Below are positions 16,001 to 24,477 of a stretch of DNA of 35,461 nt, piece after piece. The translations under genes and the position numbers were made by a program. How positions within the stretch are numbered: the stretch's first letter is position 1; each line of letters starts with the position of its first letter. This DNA comes from an uncultured Lachnospiraceae bacterium (GTDB taxonomy: Bacteria; Bacillota; Clostridia; Lachnospirales; Lachnospiraceae): the NCBI GenBank assembly GCA_900550285.1, contig URRW01000025.1:1-35461 (forward strand), given 5' to 3'. The notes under the pieces are model-generated. The model was not told the origin of the DNA. It saw only the letters and a program-made list of their open reading frames with translations, and did not search any database.

Positions 16001-16783
16001 TCAGATCTCCACCGTCCTGCCCGCTACAGGCTTTACTACCCTGATCTGCGGATATTCCCGGTCCATGAGCTTTTTAAAGCCCCGCGTGTCCACGCTTTCC
16101 GATACCGGCGGGAACGCGTCGTCAAAATGATCCAGCAGAATGCGCTTCGGCAAAAGGCGCGCCGTCACATCAAGCGCCGCGCTTTCCAGACAGGCGCTGC
16201 CCTGATAGGGCAGGATCAGAAGATCCGCCCCCTGCGGATATTCGATATTTTCCTGAAGCCCAAGGCTTCCCATCACGAGTACGCGCTTTCCCTCCGCGCA
16301 TACCTCGTACATCAGCGTCTGCCCGCCCTCCGGAAACTTCGGATGCAGATAGGCAAGCGCCAGCGCATTTTTCATATGCTGGAACAGACGCCCTGAAAAC
16401 AGCTTTTTTACGATTGCCGCCTTTCCGGGTCTGGCATGCTTTCCTTCCCATACGCGGACGCTTACGCTTCCCAGACGGATCACATCCCCCGGCTTTACCA
16501 CAACCGCATTGCCGGTGTCCTCCAAAATCTTGTCCAGCGTATCCGCTGCCGCCTTTCCGCAGAAAACCGTGGCGTCCGAACCGGTTTCCGCGTCCAGAAG
16601 CTCCGGCGCCTCCATCAGATGATCCAGATGCCCGTGCGTGATAAACACCGTCCGATCCTGCCAAAAATCGTCGATGCAGTTTGGATTCTCGCCTCCTGCC
16701 AGCTGGACGAAGGGATCAAATAAAATCCGCTCCCCTTCTGTTTCGATCCTGACGGATGCGGTTCCGAGCCATGTTATTTTCAT
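16001..16783 (-). CDS. Metallo-beta-lactamase-fold hydrolase
   Basis: This 260-residue protein opens with a MKITWLGTASVRIETEGERILFDPF strand pattern and has the metal motif HGHLDH (50-55), resembling the UlaG-like or ribonuclease Z-like branches of the fold. Further ligand candidates follow: H116 in GKHARPG (approximate) and LDHFDDAFPP near the C terminus. It is probably a cytoplasmic hydrolase, and the substrate is not known. AAAGGAA precedes the ATG. It starts 62 bases after the PlsC stop and may be the last gene of that operon. Confidence 0.85.
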   Translation of the reverse strand: MKITWLGTASVRIETEGERILFDPFVQLAGGENPNCIDDFWQDRTVFITHGHLDHLMEAPELLDAETGSDATVFCGKAAADTLDKILEDTGNAVVVKPGDVIRLGSVSVRVWEGKHARPGKAAIVKKLFSGRLFQHMKNALALAYLHPKFPEGGQTLMYEVCAEGKRVLVMGSLGLQENIEYPQGADLLILPYQGSACLESAALDVTARLLPKRILLDHFDDAFPPVSESVDTRGFKKLMDREYPQIRVVKPVAGRTVEI

Positions 16784-16806
16784 GATTGCCGTTCCTTTCT
16801 TCTACT

Positions 16807-16855
16807 CCGTTTATTCTGCTTTGTTCCGTTCATTCTGCCATCCGCTTATTCTGCC
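16807..16855. repeat. Three near-identical short direct repeats at a gene end
   Basis: The 14-base unit CCGTTTATTCTGCT recurs as CCGTTCATTCTGCC and CCGCTTATTCTGCC, at 16807, 16826 and 16842. The third copy carries the stop codon of the PlsC gene. Each copy supplies an in-phase or near-phase TAA/TGA on the minus strand, so the array looks like duplication of the gene's end. Confidence 0.5.
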
Positions 16856-17559
16856 GTTGTTTTGAGCGCCTCCTCCATCCTGCCGCGCACCGTCTCCTCT
16901 AACAGCTGCGCCGCCCTGCGCCCTTTTGCCCCTTCCGGCACGAATACCGGCTCCAAAACCACAAGCTCCAGCCCGTCGCTGCGCTTCCTGCCCTTTTTGC
17001 TTCCCAACGCGCTGCCGCGCGGATAATACCGCAAAAGGCACGGGACAACCGGCCTGCCGTATTTTACGGCAAAGCTAAAAGCCCCCGGCTTAAATTCCCG
17101 CAACGTCCTGCAGCCGCTGATCAGCTCCCCTTCCGGATATACCTGCAGAAACTGGCCTTCCTCAAAGGCTTTTTCCACGCGCCGGTAAACTGCCTTCCAG
17201 CCGTCCAGCCTTTCTGGCAGCCCGATGCCTCCCAAAAGCCGCACGAGCGCCCCTGCCACCGGCATATGGAGATTCTCGCGCAGGGACAAAAACTGCATCG
17301 TATGATTCCGGAACGCGCACGCCAGCATTACGCAGTCCAGCGTATGAATATGATTGCACACCGTCACGCAGCCCCGTTTCATGACCTCTTCCGGAATGCG
17401 TCCCACAACCCGCCAGCCGTAAAGCATGCGGAATATGGGCGGAAACAGGCGCACGATCACCCATTTCAAAAAGCGGTAGGGAATGCCTTCCGGATGGAAT
17501 TCATTCTGCATTTCGCTTTCAGCCCCATTTTTTCCCCGCATGCTGTTATCTTTACGCAT
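16846..17559 (-). CDS. plsC: 1-acyl-sn-glycerol-3-phosphate acyltransferase (PlsC family)
   Basis: This 237-residue protein carries the PlsC motifs NHIHTLD (NHx4D, about H70 and D75) and YPEGE, with a hydrophobic stretch before them (WVIVRLFPPIFRMLYGW). The family acylates lysophosphatidate to phosphatidate at the membrane. The start at 17559 overlaps the upstream glycosyltransferase stop by eight bases, and AGAAGGGG lies just before it; an earlier ATG ten codons upstream would overlap further. Translational coupling to a GT4 enzyme suggests a role in making a membrane glycolipid. This is inference, since a general PlsC role is equally possible. Confidence 0.9.
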   Translation of the reverse strand: MRKDNSMRGKNGAESEMQNEFHPEGIPYRFLKWVIVRLFPPIFRMLYGWRVVGRIPEEVMKRGCVTVCNHIHTLDCVMLACAFRNHTMQFLSLRENLHMPVAGALVRLLGGIGLPERLDGWKAVYRRVEKAFEEGQFLQVYPEGELISGCRTLREFKPGAFSFAVKYGRPVVPCLLRYYPRGSALGSKKGRKRSDGLELVVLEPVFVPEGAKGRRAAQLLEETVRGRMEEALKTTAE

Positions 17560-18688
17560 TCTTCCCCTTCTCTGCGATCGCCTCTTCAAACATCTGCTCT
17601 GCCAGATGGATGCTGTTTTTCAGGCGGTATTTTTCCGCGCTTTCCGCATAGACCGCCCCCATCTGCCGCCGCGCTGACGCATGCTCATACCACCAGTCGA
17701 TATGCGCCGCCAGATCCTTGGGATCCCCCGCGCGAAACAGGCTCCTTTCATCCAGCGCAAACTGCGGCGTCGCAGACAGCGGCGAATCTGCAATGACCGG
17801 GACAAGCCCCGATGCCACCGCCTCCAGGCAGGCGATCGCCTCGATCTCCACATCCGCCGCGTGCACATACAGATCGCTCATCGCCATCAGCTCACAGAGC
17901 CTGTCCGTACCAAAAAATCCCATCACTGGCGGATTTTTCAGGGAACGTCCCAGACGCCTCAGCACCTTCTCCTTTGGACCCTGCCCCGCGAGGATCAGCT
18001 GGATCTTATCGGCATGGGCAGATTTTTTTACCGCCTTTATGAGCACATCCTGCCGCTTTTCCTCCGAATAGCGCCCGATCATCAGGATAACGAATTTATG
18101 GGCAAATTCCGCTTCCTTTTCCTTCTTTCTCGGATAAAACTGATCCGACACCCCGTTTGAGATCACATGCAGCTTCGCCTGATAGCCGTGATCCTTAAGC
18201 TGTCCCGCGATAAAGCTGCTCGGACAGTGGATGTGCGTAAACTGGTTGTAAAAGTCGTCCCGAAACCACTGGTATAAAAGCTCGTTTACCTTTTTGCTGT
18301 GCCCCAAATGGAGCGTAGACGTGATATTCTCCGGCTGCACATGGAATGCCGCCGTCACAGGCTTTCCCATCTCCTTTGCCATGCGCACTCCTACCCTTGA
18401 AAGCGCAAACGGCATCATAAAGTGCACCACGTCAGCCCACTCGATCGCCTGCTGGAGCGCCGCCGGATCTGCCTTTGCCAGCACCATCCCCTGACTTTTG
18501 ATGATCGAATCCGCCAGCGGGAAAAAATGAATCTCCGGCATCGGATATTTTCCCTCTGCCGGCTTTCCCGAAGCCGCCACGCGCACCTCATTCCCATCTT
18601 CCAAAAGCGCCTTCGCAAACCGCTGCGCGCTCATCGTCGTCCCGTTGTTTCCCTGATCGAACTGATCGATCACAAGCAAAATCCTCAT
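17552..18688 (-). CDS. GT4-family glycosyltransferase (GT-B fold)
   Basis: This 378-residue protein has two Rossmann-like halves. The N terminus is MRILLVIDQFDQGNNGTTMSAQRFAKAL, and the donor-binding half includes VILMIGRYSEEKRQDVLIKAV and the acid motif EIEAIACLEAVASGLVPVIAD. It is cytoplasmic and probably membrane-associated. The pattern recalls diacylglycerol glucosyltransferases and mannosyltransferases of gram-positive lipid and teichoic acid pathways. The overlap with plsC supports a lipid acceptor. The donor sugar cannot be told. It begins 22 bases after the preceding membrane-anchored unknown, so they are probably co-transcribed. Confidence 0.9.
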   Translation of the reverse strand: MRILLVIDQFDQGNNGTTMSAQRFAKALLEDGNEVRVAASGKPAEGKYPMPEIHFFPLADSIIKSQGMVLAKADPAALQQAIEWADVVHFMMPFALSRVGVRMAKEMGKPVTAAFHVQPENITSTLHLGHSKKVNELLYQWFRDDFYNQFTHIHCPSSFIAGQLKDHGYQAKLHVISNGVSDQFYPRKKEKEAEFAHKFVILMIGRYSEEKRQDVLIKAVKKSAHADKIQLILAGQGPKEKVLRRLGRSLKNPPVMGFFGTDRLCELMAMSDLYVHAADVEIEAIACLEAVASGLVPVIADSPLSATPQFALDERSLFRAGDPKDLAAHIDWWYEHASARRQMGAVYAESAEKYRLKNSIHLAEQMFEEAIAEKGKNA

Positions 18689-18710
18689 GCGTTTCTCCCT
18701 TGTCCGGTCT

Positions 18711-19166
18711 TTAGTGTTCTTCCGTCATATCCTCTGCCGGGACTTCTATGACAAAAAACCGGCTTCCCGTCACATTTCTGAACAGTTCCGGCGTGGACGC
18801 CGCCCCGGTATACCACTTCCCATTATAAAAAATATCGTTTTCATATACGCCTACCGTCAGCTCCGTTCCATTCTGAAACGTAAACACATAGCACGTATCC
18901 GGCTCTCCCTTCTGCTCTGTGGGAAATCTGCGCGCCAGCATTCCCGCAACCTCCGCCGCGCGCTTTATTTCCTCCTGCTCCGTCAGGATCCGTTCTTCCC
19001 CGTTCTGCGTAACCCGCACCGATTCAATGTCCATCCTCCTGTCAAGCGACTGATTCATCGGGATCCCCTGCAGCACAAAAAAGAGAATGAGCACTACCGT
19101 TGCCGCGATAACCGTCGGTTTTAAAAAATGCCAGACCTGACGAATTCCATGTTCCTGTTTTTCCAT
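18711..19166 (-). CDS. Membrane-anchored protein of unknown function
   Basis: I do not recognise this 151-residue protein. It has a short charged N terminus, one hydrophobic segment (about 17-34, PTVIAATVVLILFFVLQG) and an extracytoplasmic domain of about 110 residues. That domain reads like a small beta-rich fold: SVRVTQNGEERILTE, then YVFTFQNGTELTVGVYENDIFYNGKWYTG. The layout resembles small sensor or inhibitor-like domains, but this is only shape. CAGGAT lies upstream of the start. It is 22 bases ahead of the GT4 gene and on the same strand, which suggests an envelope role. Confidence 0.75.
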   Translation of the reverse strand: MEKQEHGIRQVWHFLKPTVIAATVVLILFFVLQGIPMNQSLDRRMDIESVRVTQNGEERILTEQEEIKRAAEVAGMLARRFPTEQKGEPDTCYVFTFQNGTELTVGVYENDIFYNGKWYTGAASTPELFRNVTGSRFFVIEVPAEDMTEEH

Positions 19167-19217
19167 AATGATCCTGTATCCTCTCCTTCTGTACGGTCAT
19201 GCGCAAGGCGCGTTTTT

Positions 19218-20141
19218 TTAAGCTTTTTTCAGGAAAAAAACACCTTTCCCGCAGCCCGCGTGGTGTCCCTGCTGCAGCCACCTCTTATATCCGCGCTGCA
19301 TGCCCGTATCCTCTGCAAGCCCGTCCGGATCGCCCTGATAATCACAGTTAAAGATCCTCCACAGATCGCCGTCCTGCTCATATGTTTCATAAATATCGTA
19401 TTCGTCCATAAAACGCACTACGCCCGAATCTGCTCCCAGAAACTGTTTGTGCGGCAGATAAAGCATCCACGATTCACAGCAGACTGCCACCTCATCCCCC
19501 GGAAAATATTCCGAAAAAAAGTCTGCCGCCTGCCGGTAGGAAGCATGGCACTCGTCCATATTCAGCTTCCCGCAGGACGGGATATGCACATTGATCGCCT
19601 TTGTCATCTGCTCCGGCTTCTTCCGTCCCGCCTTCTCATAGCCCTCCGGAAAATCCACCAGTTCAAACTGCAGCCGTCCCAGCGCAAATCTGGTCAGCTC
19701 AAAAAATCCCGGAAACCATCCCGCTACGAAGCTTCCCCAGATCCCGTACATCCGGCGGCACTCCAAAAGCTTCCATTTCAGATCCTTGCAGGAATCCCGC
19801 CAGATGTCTGTACAGATCCCTTTTTCCTCATACCGCTCCTTTAAATGGGCTGTCATGCACAAAAACAGCAGAAGCTGCGCCGTATAGGGATGCACGCCGG
19901 TCTGCTCCCCCGCCTTTTTTGCCGCTTCCAGCGCAGCGCCGTAATCCATCGCTTCATCCCGCTCATATTTTTCGATCCATGCAAGAAATTCTGCTGCCGC
20001 GCCTGCGTTTTTTCCGGTTTCTCCCGGCATTGCCGCGCCTGCCGCCAGCTTTTCCCATGCCTCAAAAAGCGCCTGCGTTCCTTCCTCCGGAAATTCCAGC
20101 TCCCTGCCCGCCTCTAAAATATCATTTTTATAATCTCTCAT
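19218..20141 (-). CDS. Acyltransferase-domain protein (NAT_N/GNAT_C architecture)
   Basis: This 307-residue protein resembles a family annotated as acyltransferase-domain proteins, with an N-terminal NAT-like helical domain and a C-terminal GNAT-like domain. The C-terminal block is characteristic: NVHIPSCGKLNMDECHASY, then ADFFSEYFPGDEVAVCCESWML, then SGVVRFMDEYDIYE. No catalytic assignment is known to me. The start is ATG at 20141 with GAGGAG six bases upstream; in-frame codons beyond it run into the helicase gene. It follows the helicase after 41 bases, on the same strand. Confidence 0.75.
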   Translation of the reverse strand: MRDYKNDILEAGRELEFPEEGTQALFEAWEKLAAGAAMPGETGKNAGAAAEFLAWIEKYERDEAMDYGAALEAAKKAGEQTGVHPYTAQLLLFLCMTAHLKERYEEKGICTDIWRDSCKDLKWKLLECRRMYGIWGSFVAGWFPGFFELTRFALGRLQFELVDFPEGYEKAGRKKPEQMTKAINVHIPSCGKLNMDECHASYRQAADFFSEYFPGDEVAVCCESWMLYLPHKQFLGADSGVVRFMDEYDIYETYEQDGDLWRIFNCDYQGDPDGLAEDTGMQRGYKRWLQQGHHAGCGKGVFFLKKA

Positions 20142-20182
20142 CGCAGTCTCCTCTTCTCTGTCTTTTCTAAAGTATACCGCCT

Positions 20183-23100
20183 TTATCGGAGCAGTTCCAG
20201 AATTTCCTCGCGCGACAGCCTCTGTCCGCCAAGCCCTTCGCCGCCCAGCACCTTGTCCGCAAGCTCCATTTTCTTTTCCTGCAGCTCCAATATTTTTTCC
20301 TCGATCGTCCCTTTCGCGATCAGCCGGTATACCGTTACCACATTTTTCTGGCCGATCCGGTGCGCCCGGTCCGTCGCCTGATTCTGCACCGCCACATTCC
20401 ACCACGGATCAAAATGGATCACCACATCCGCCGCCGTCAGATTCAGCCCCGTCCCCCCTGCCTTCAGGGAGATGCAAAATACCGGCACGCTGTCCGTATC
20501 AAAGCTTTCCACCATCTGCGCCCGTTTTTCCTTCGGCGTCGCCCCCGTCAGCATATGATAGGAAATGCCTTCTTCCTCCAACAGGTCTGCAAGCCTGTCC
20601 AGCATCGTCGTAAACTGGGAAAACAGCAGGATCTTATGCCCGCCTTCCACCGCGCTCCGGACCAGGCTCATGACCAGCTCTTTTTTGGCAGAGCCGCTGT
20701 TGTATTTCTCATATAAAAGCCCCGGATCACAGCAAAGCTGGCGAAGCCGGGTCAGCTCCGCAAGGATCTGGAGCTTTCCGGTGTTGAATTCCTCGTCGGT
20801 CTTTTCCTCCAGCAGGATTTCCAGCCGCTTCACATGGGCGTCGTAAAGCTCCTGCTGCTCGCCGCCTAACTCGGCGTATATATTTTCTTCCAGCTTGTCC
20901 GGCAGGTCTGTCAGCACATCCTTTTTCAGACGGCGCAGCACAAACGGACGGATCATTTTCTGCAGGCGCTTCGCCGCTGCTTCGTCCTCTCCCGAAACGA
21001 CCGGCTGCTCCATTTCCTCCCGGAAACGCTGGTATCCGTACAAATATCCCGGCATCAGATAATCAAAAATACTCCACAGCTCGCTCAGCCTGTTTTCGAT
21101 CGGCGTACCCGTCAGCGCCAGCTTAAAATCCGCCCTGATCCTTTTGACCGCCTTCGCCGCCTGCGTACCGTGGTTTTTGATATACTGCGCCTCGTCGATC
21201 ACCTGACAGAAAAACGAAAGCGCCCCGTAATGCTCCAGATCCCGCCGCAAAAGATCGTAGGAGGTGATCAGCACATCCGGCAGCTTCCCCTCAAGGATCT
21301 CCCTGCGCTGCTGCGCCGTCCCTGCGACCGTTTTTGCATCCAGCTGCGGCGCAAACCGTTCCAGCTCCCTCTTCCAGTTGTAAACCAGCGAGGCGGGACA
21401 TACGATCAGGCTGCAGCCGCGTTTTTTTGCCAGCAGGAACGTGATCACCTGCAGCGTCTTTCCAAGTCCCATATCGTCTGCCAGAATGCCTCCGAAGCCG
21501 TTTTCATACAGCGACATGATCCAGCGGTATCCCTGCTTCTGATACTCCCGCAGCACGCCGTCCAGGCTTTCCGGGATCCCATACTCCCTGTCCATACTGC
21601 CCTGCAAACGCTCCATCGCCTTCCGGAAGCCCTCGTCGCGGATCACGCGCATTCCGCCGTTTTCATTAAGCTCCTGATCCAGATACAGCATCCTGTAGCG
21701 CGGAACCTCGATCTTTTCTGCCAAAAGCTCTTTTTCCGTCAGCCCCAGTGCCTTTTTTACCTCCTGCAAAGGCTCCAGCGCCGCTCCCTCCATCTGTACA
21801 AAACTTCCGTCCTTCAGCCTGTAAAATTTCCGTTTCCTGTCATAGCGGGACAGGATCTCTGCCAGCTTCTCCCTCGGCATCTCCTCCGAGGTGATCGAAA
21901 GCTCCAAAAGATCCGAGCTCAGGGAAAGCCCTACCGACACGGACGGCGCAGAAATCAGCCTGATCTTTCTAAGCGCCTCCGACACATAAACTTCCCCGAT
22001 CTTTTTGAGCCGCTCCACCCCTTCCGTCAGAATCTGGTAGATCAGTTCATCCTCTGCCGCCACCATGCTGTCCTGGGACGGATCATACGCATTGCAGTAT
22101 TCCCCGACTGCTCCCGACGCCGCTGATTCCGCCAGAAAATCCCGCATTTCCGCATCCTTTTCATGATCGTAAACGCTGTACTCCCGCTCTCCGTATTTTG
22201 CCATTACCCGGCACGATACCATATCCTCCTGCGGAAGATCCAGATAAAACTGAAACTTCGGCAAAACGATCCCCAGCGCGCTTTCATCGATCCCGCTGAT
22301 CCGACAGTCAAAATGCTTTTTCAAAACGGGCATGAGCTGCCGGAAAAACGCCGGAAGATCCTCCTTCTGGATAAACGCCTTCCGCCCCGGGATCCTGCGC
22401 ATACATTCCAGAAATTCCCTGACCTCCTCCAGCTCCTCTTCCGTGATCCGGTATATCTCCCCGTCCCGGAAATAAACGCTGCCCTTTTCCGTCTCATATC
22501 CGGTTACCGCTTCCAGATTAAGCTCTGCCCCGTCCCCGCTTTCCGTCACCTCCAGCGCGCGCTTCAAAGGCTTTTGGACAACCTGCCACATTCCTGCCGT
22601 TCCGTTCATGTCCGCTTTAAAACAGTTCTGACCGACCGCGTCCAGAAAATCATCCAGCCCCTTTGCGTCCAGCGGCATCTCGCGCAGCTTCGGCAGCCCC
22701 TCGCGGATACTCCACAGATAAGAGCCCTCCTGTCCGTATTCCCGTTCCAGACGCTGTGCCGTCTTTACCAGAAATGCCGCCAGCGGTTTTGATGCTTCAT
22801 CGAAGCTGTCCGGCACATGCAGAAACTGAAGGCTCTTTCCATAAGAAACCGTCTCCTGATCCTGCATCGCTTTCATAAATCCGAACACATCCTTGAGCAC
22901 ATACATCCTGCTCGTCCCGATCCGAAACTGGACGCTGCAGCCTGTCAGGGAACAGGACAGCTCCGGTTCCAGATGCACCCTGCCGCACATCCCTCCCTGC
23001 AGCACCGGAAGCGCCCGGCGCACCGACTGCTTGCGCAGAAGCTCCTTCATCTGCCATGTCGTCTGCCTCCTGCGCTGAAATTCCCTGAGCGCCTGCTTTC

Positions 23101-23470
23101 CCTCCTGCAGCTCTGTATCCGTCCCGTCCAAGCCATCCAAATAATCCGCCAGCGACTTTCTCCCGTCCGCCGTCATATCCGGCTCCGACATATATTTTAA
23201 TAAAACTGCCGTGCAGTGCTTGCACATTCCCTCGTAAGAATAAAAGGCGGGACAGTCGCACCAGCTTTCCTCCACCAGCCCCGTATCCCGCTCCAGCGTG
23301 ATCGAAACGTCATAAACATTCCCGCCGCTCCCCCGGACGTCCGCAGTGATCGTATCCTGTTCCCCGTTCCTTTTCACTTCAAATTTCCTGATCTTTCTCT
23401 GGCGGTAGAGCTCTTCCCCCCTGTAAAAAGAATATCCTGCTATTCTGCGAATCTGTTCCCTTGTGATCAT
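20183..23470 (-). CDS. SWIM zinc finger and SNF2-type DNA helicase/translocase
   Basis: This 1095-residue protein begins with a SWIM zinc finger (C71, C73, C83, H85 in CDCPAFYSYEGMCKHC), then a long SNF2-associated middle region. The SNF2 motor follows: DDMGLGKT (Walker A), DEAQYIKN (motif II), and in the C-terminal lobe KAGGTGLNLTAADVVIHFDPWWN and QATDRAHRIGQ. The family remodels protein-DNA complexes using ATP without unwinding, and its bacterial role is unclear. The start at 23470 has GGAGG seven bases upstream. A strong promoter at 23516-23544 serves it. Confidence 0.95.
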   Translation of the reverse strand: MITREQIRRIAGYSFYRGEELYRQRKIRKFEVKRNGEQDTITADVRGSGGNVYDVSITLERDTGLVEESWCDCPAFYSYEGMCKHCTAVLLKYMSEPDMTADGRKSLADYLDGLDGTDTELQEGKQALREFQRRRQTTWQMKELLRKQSVRRALPVLQGGMCGRVHLEPELSCSLTGCSVQFRIGTSRMYVLKDVFGFMKAMQDQETVSYGKSLQFLHVPDSFDEASKPLAAFLVKTAQRLEREYGQEGSYLWSIREGLPKLREMPLDAKGLDDFLDAVGQNCFKADMNGTAGMWQVVQKPLKRALEVTESGDGAELNLEAVTGYETEKGSVYFRDGEIYRITEEELEEVREFLECMRRIPGRKAFIQKEDLPAFFRQLMPVLKKHFDCRISGIDESALGIVLPKFQFYLDLPQEDMVSCRVMAKYGEREYSVYDHEKDAEMRDFLAESAASGAVGEYCNAYDPSQDSMVAAEDELIYQILTEGVERLKKIGEVYVSEALRKIRLISAPSVSVGLSLSSDLLELSITSEEMPREKLAEILSRYDRKRKFYRLKDGSFVQMEGAALEPLQEVKKALGLTEKELLAEKIEVPRYRMLYLDQELNENGGMRVIRDEGFRKAMERLQGSMDREYGIPESLDGVLREYQKQGYRWIMSLYENGFGGILADDMGLGKTLQVITFLLAKKRGCSLIVCPASLVYNWKRELERFAPQLDAKTVAGTAQQRREILEGKLPDVLITSYDLLRRDLEHYGALSFFCQVIDEAQYIKNHGTQAAKAVKRIRADFKLALTGTPIENRLSELWSIFDYLMPGYLYGYQRFREEMEQPVVSGEDEAAAKRLQKMIRPFVLRRLKKDVLTDLPDKLEENIYAELGGEQQELYDAHVKRLEILLEEKTDEEFNTGKLQILAELTRLRQLCCDPGLLYEKYNSGSAKKELVMSLVRSAVEGGHKILLFSQFTTMLDRLADLLEEEGISYHMLTGATPKEKRAQMVESFDTDSVPVFCISLKAGGTGLNLTAADVVIHFDPWWNVAVQNQATDRAHRIGQKNVVTVYRLIAKGTIEEKILELQEKKMELADKVLGGEGLGGQRLSREEILELLR

Positions 23471-23515
23471 CCCGCCGCCTCCATGCGTCATTCCATTGCA
23501 AAATCCCTTCCTTCC

Positions 23516-23544
23516 AGTATAGCAGTCCTCCGTTCCGTCTACAA
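23516..23544 (-). promoter_or_regulatory. Promoter of the SNF2 helicase gene
   Basis: On the minus strand TTGTAG (plus positions 23539-23544) and TATACT (23516-23521) are spaced by exactly 17 bases, about 45 bases before the start codon. A second TATACT lies further upstream near 23576 without a good -35 box. Confidence 0.65.
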
Positions 23545-23674
23545 CCATAAACTGACCCGAATAAGCTGTTCTGAAAGTATAAACGCTCTGAAAACGTCGT
23601 ACACGGAGGGCAGCGTTACCGTTCACACCCGCCTCAAACGCCCGTCGCCTAAGGCGTAGGAACGCGGTCCAGGG

Positions 23675-24010
23675 CTACAGCGCCTGCCGCCTGCCCTCCG
23701 CTTCAAAGCAAAACGCCAGATACGCCATCTGCCTTTTCTGCAGCGCTTCAAACGCCTCCTTTTCCGATACCTCCCGCGTCCCGCCCTTCGCCACGACCAT
23801 GTCCTCCATCGGCATATCCAGATAACAGCTCAGCGCATAAAAATTGTCAAGGGAGGGCAGCGTCCTTCCCTGAAACCATCCGTAAACCGACTGGAGCGCC
23901 GCCAGCCCTAAAAATTTCTGTACGTCCTTTGCCGTAATACGGCGCTTCTCACAGGCCCCTTTCAGCCTGAGCCCCGTCTGATACACATCAATGACCGGAT
24001 ACCCCTGCAT
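23675..24010 (-). CDS. Small XRE-type helix-turn-helix regulator
   Basis: This 111-residue protein has a Cro/C1-like helix-turn-helix at about 25-73: ITAKDVQKFLGLAALQSVYGWFQGRTLPSLDNFYALSCYLDMPMEDMVV. Variants with YGWFQGRTLP in the recognition region are common in small Lachnospiraceae regulators. The C-terminal 30 residues are charged, without a recognisable domain. AAAGGAT precedes the ATG. Its promoter carries a perfect palindrome near the transcription start, a likely self-operator. No obvious partner gene is adjacent, so its regulon is unknown. Confidence 0.85.
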   Translation of the reverse strand: MQGYPVIDVYQTGLRLKGACEKRRITAKDVQKFLGLAALQSVYGWFQGRTLPSLDNFYALSCYLDMPMEDMVVAKGGTREVSEKEAFEALQKRQMAYLAFCFEAEGRRQAL

Positions 24011-24085
24011 CTGTCCACATCCTTTCCAAACCTATCCTCAGCCGCAAGGCTCCCATTCTCCCCAAAATGCAAAGCCCGCCTTCTG

Positions 24086-24116
24086 TCCCAAACTGGGAGC
24101 TGATCTGATTATAACA
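24086..24116 (-). promoter_or_regulatory. Promoter and candidate operator of the XRE gene
   Basis: The minus strand reads TGTTATAAT (plus positions 24108-24116), a perfect extended -10 box. Just downstream lies the palindrome TCCCA-AAC-TGGGA (24086-24098), starting about three bases after the predicted transcription start. That is a typical position for a repressor site, and autoregulation is inferred. Confidence 0.55.
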
Positions 24117-24174
24117 GACTCTGCCTCCCAAAACCCACAATAAAATGCAATTTTTTCATTTTCCCGCAGAATAC

Positions 24175-24208
24175 TTATGGCATAGGGTTTTAAAGCCCTA
24201 TGCCATAA
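24175..24208. repeat. Perfect 13-base inverted repeat, not a terminator
   Basis: TTATGGCATAGGG (24175-24187) and CCCTATGCCATAA (24196-24208) are perfectly complementary around an eight-base loop (TTTTAAAG). Ts precede and As follow the stem on both strands, the reverse of an intrinsic terminator. It is 165 bases or more from the nearest gene. Possibilities include a protein-binding site, a small mobile-element remnant or an unknown palindromic repeat family. Confidence 0.7.
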
Positions 24209-24385
24209 AAAGTGTGCGCCTTGTTACTTTGGCGCGCTGCCCGCCGCACAGCCATGCGGATATTTCCCGCCCCGGCAGGGCAAAAACCGTTCCCATGGAT
24301 TTCAGTCCGCGCGCACCGGCGCAAACCTGCGTATTCAGTCAAAATCTATAGATCCGCATATTTCCAGACTATATCAAGGATAATC

Positions 24386-24399
24386 GGGCTTTACAGCCC
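24386..24399. repeat. Small hairpin with core resembling the 24175-24208 repeat
   Basis: GGGCT-TTAC-AGCCC forms a five-base-pair hairpin. Its GGG-TTTA-AGCCC layout echoes the centre of the larger inverted repeat 180 bases to the left. No U-tract follows on either strand. Confidence 0.35.
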
Positions 24400-24477
24400 T
24401 ACCGGATACCGTTTTGGGAATTTTCGTGCGGAGGGCAGCTTTTTGCTTGACGGCAAGCCTGTAAACGGCGGCTGCGG

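Larger units (their letters stand above)
24011..24477. other. 467-base intergenic region
   Basis: This gap separates the XRE gene from the unknown gene at 24478-25149. It contains the XRE promoter and palindrome (24086-24116), the perfect inverted repeat at 24175-24208, and a smaller hairpin at 24386-24399. The stretch 24209-24380 holds no gene, promoter or repeat that I can support. Confidence 0.6.

Noticed and set aside
19218..20405. Longer in-frame versions of several genes (for example up to 20405, 23626, 27140, 32339).
   Set aside because: The extra residues lie in upstream genes or promoters, and good ribosome sites support the shorter starts at 20141, 23470, 27200 and 32183.
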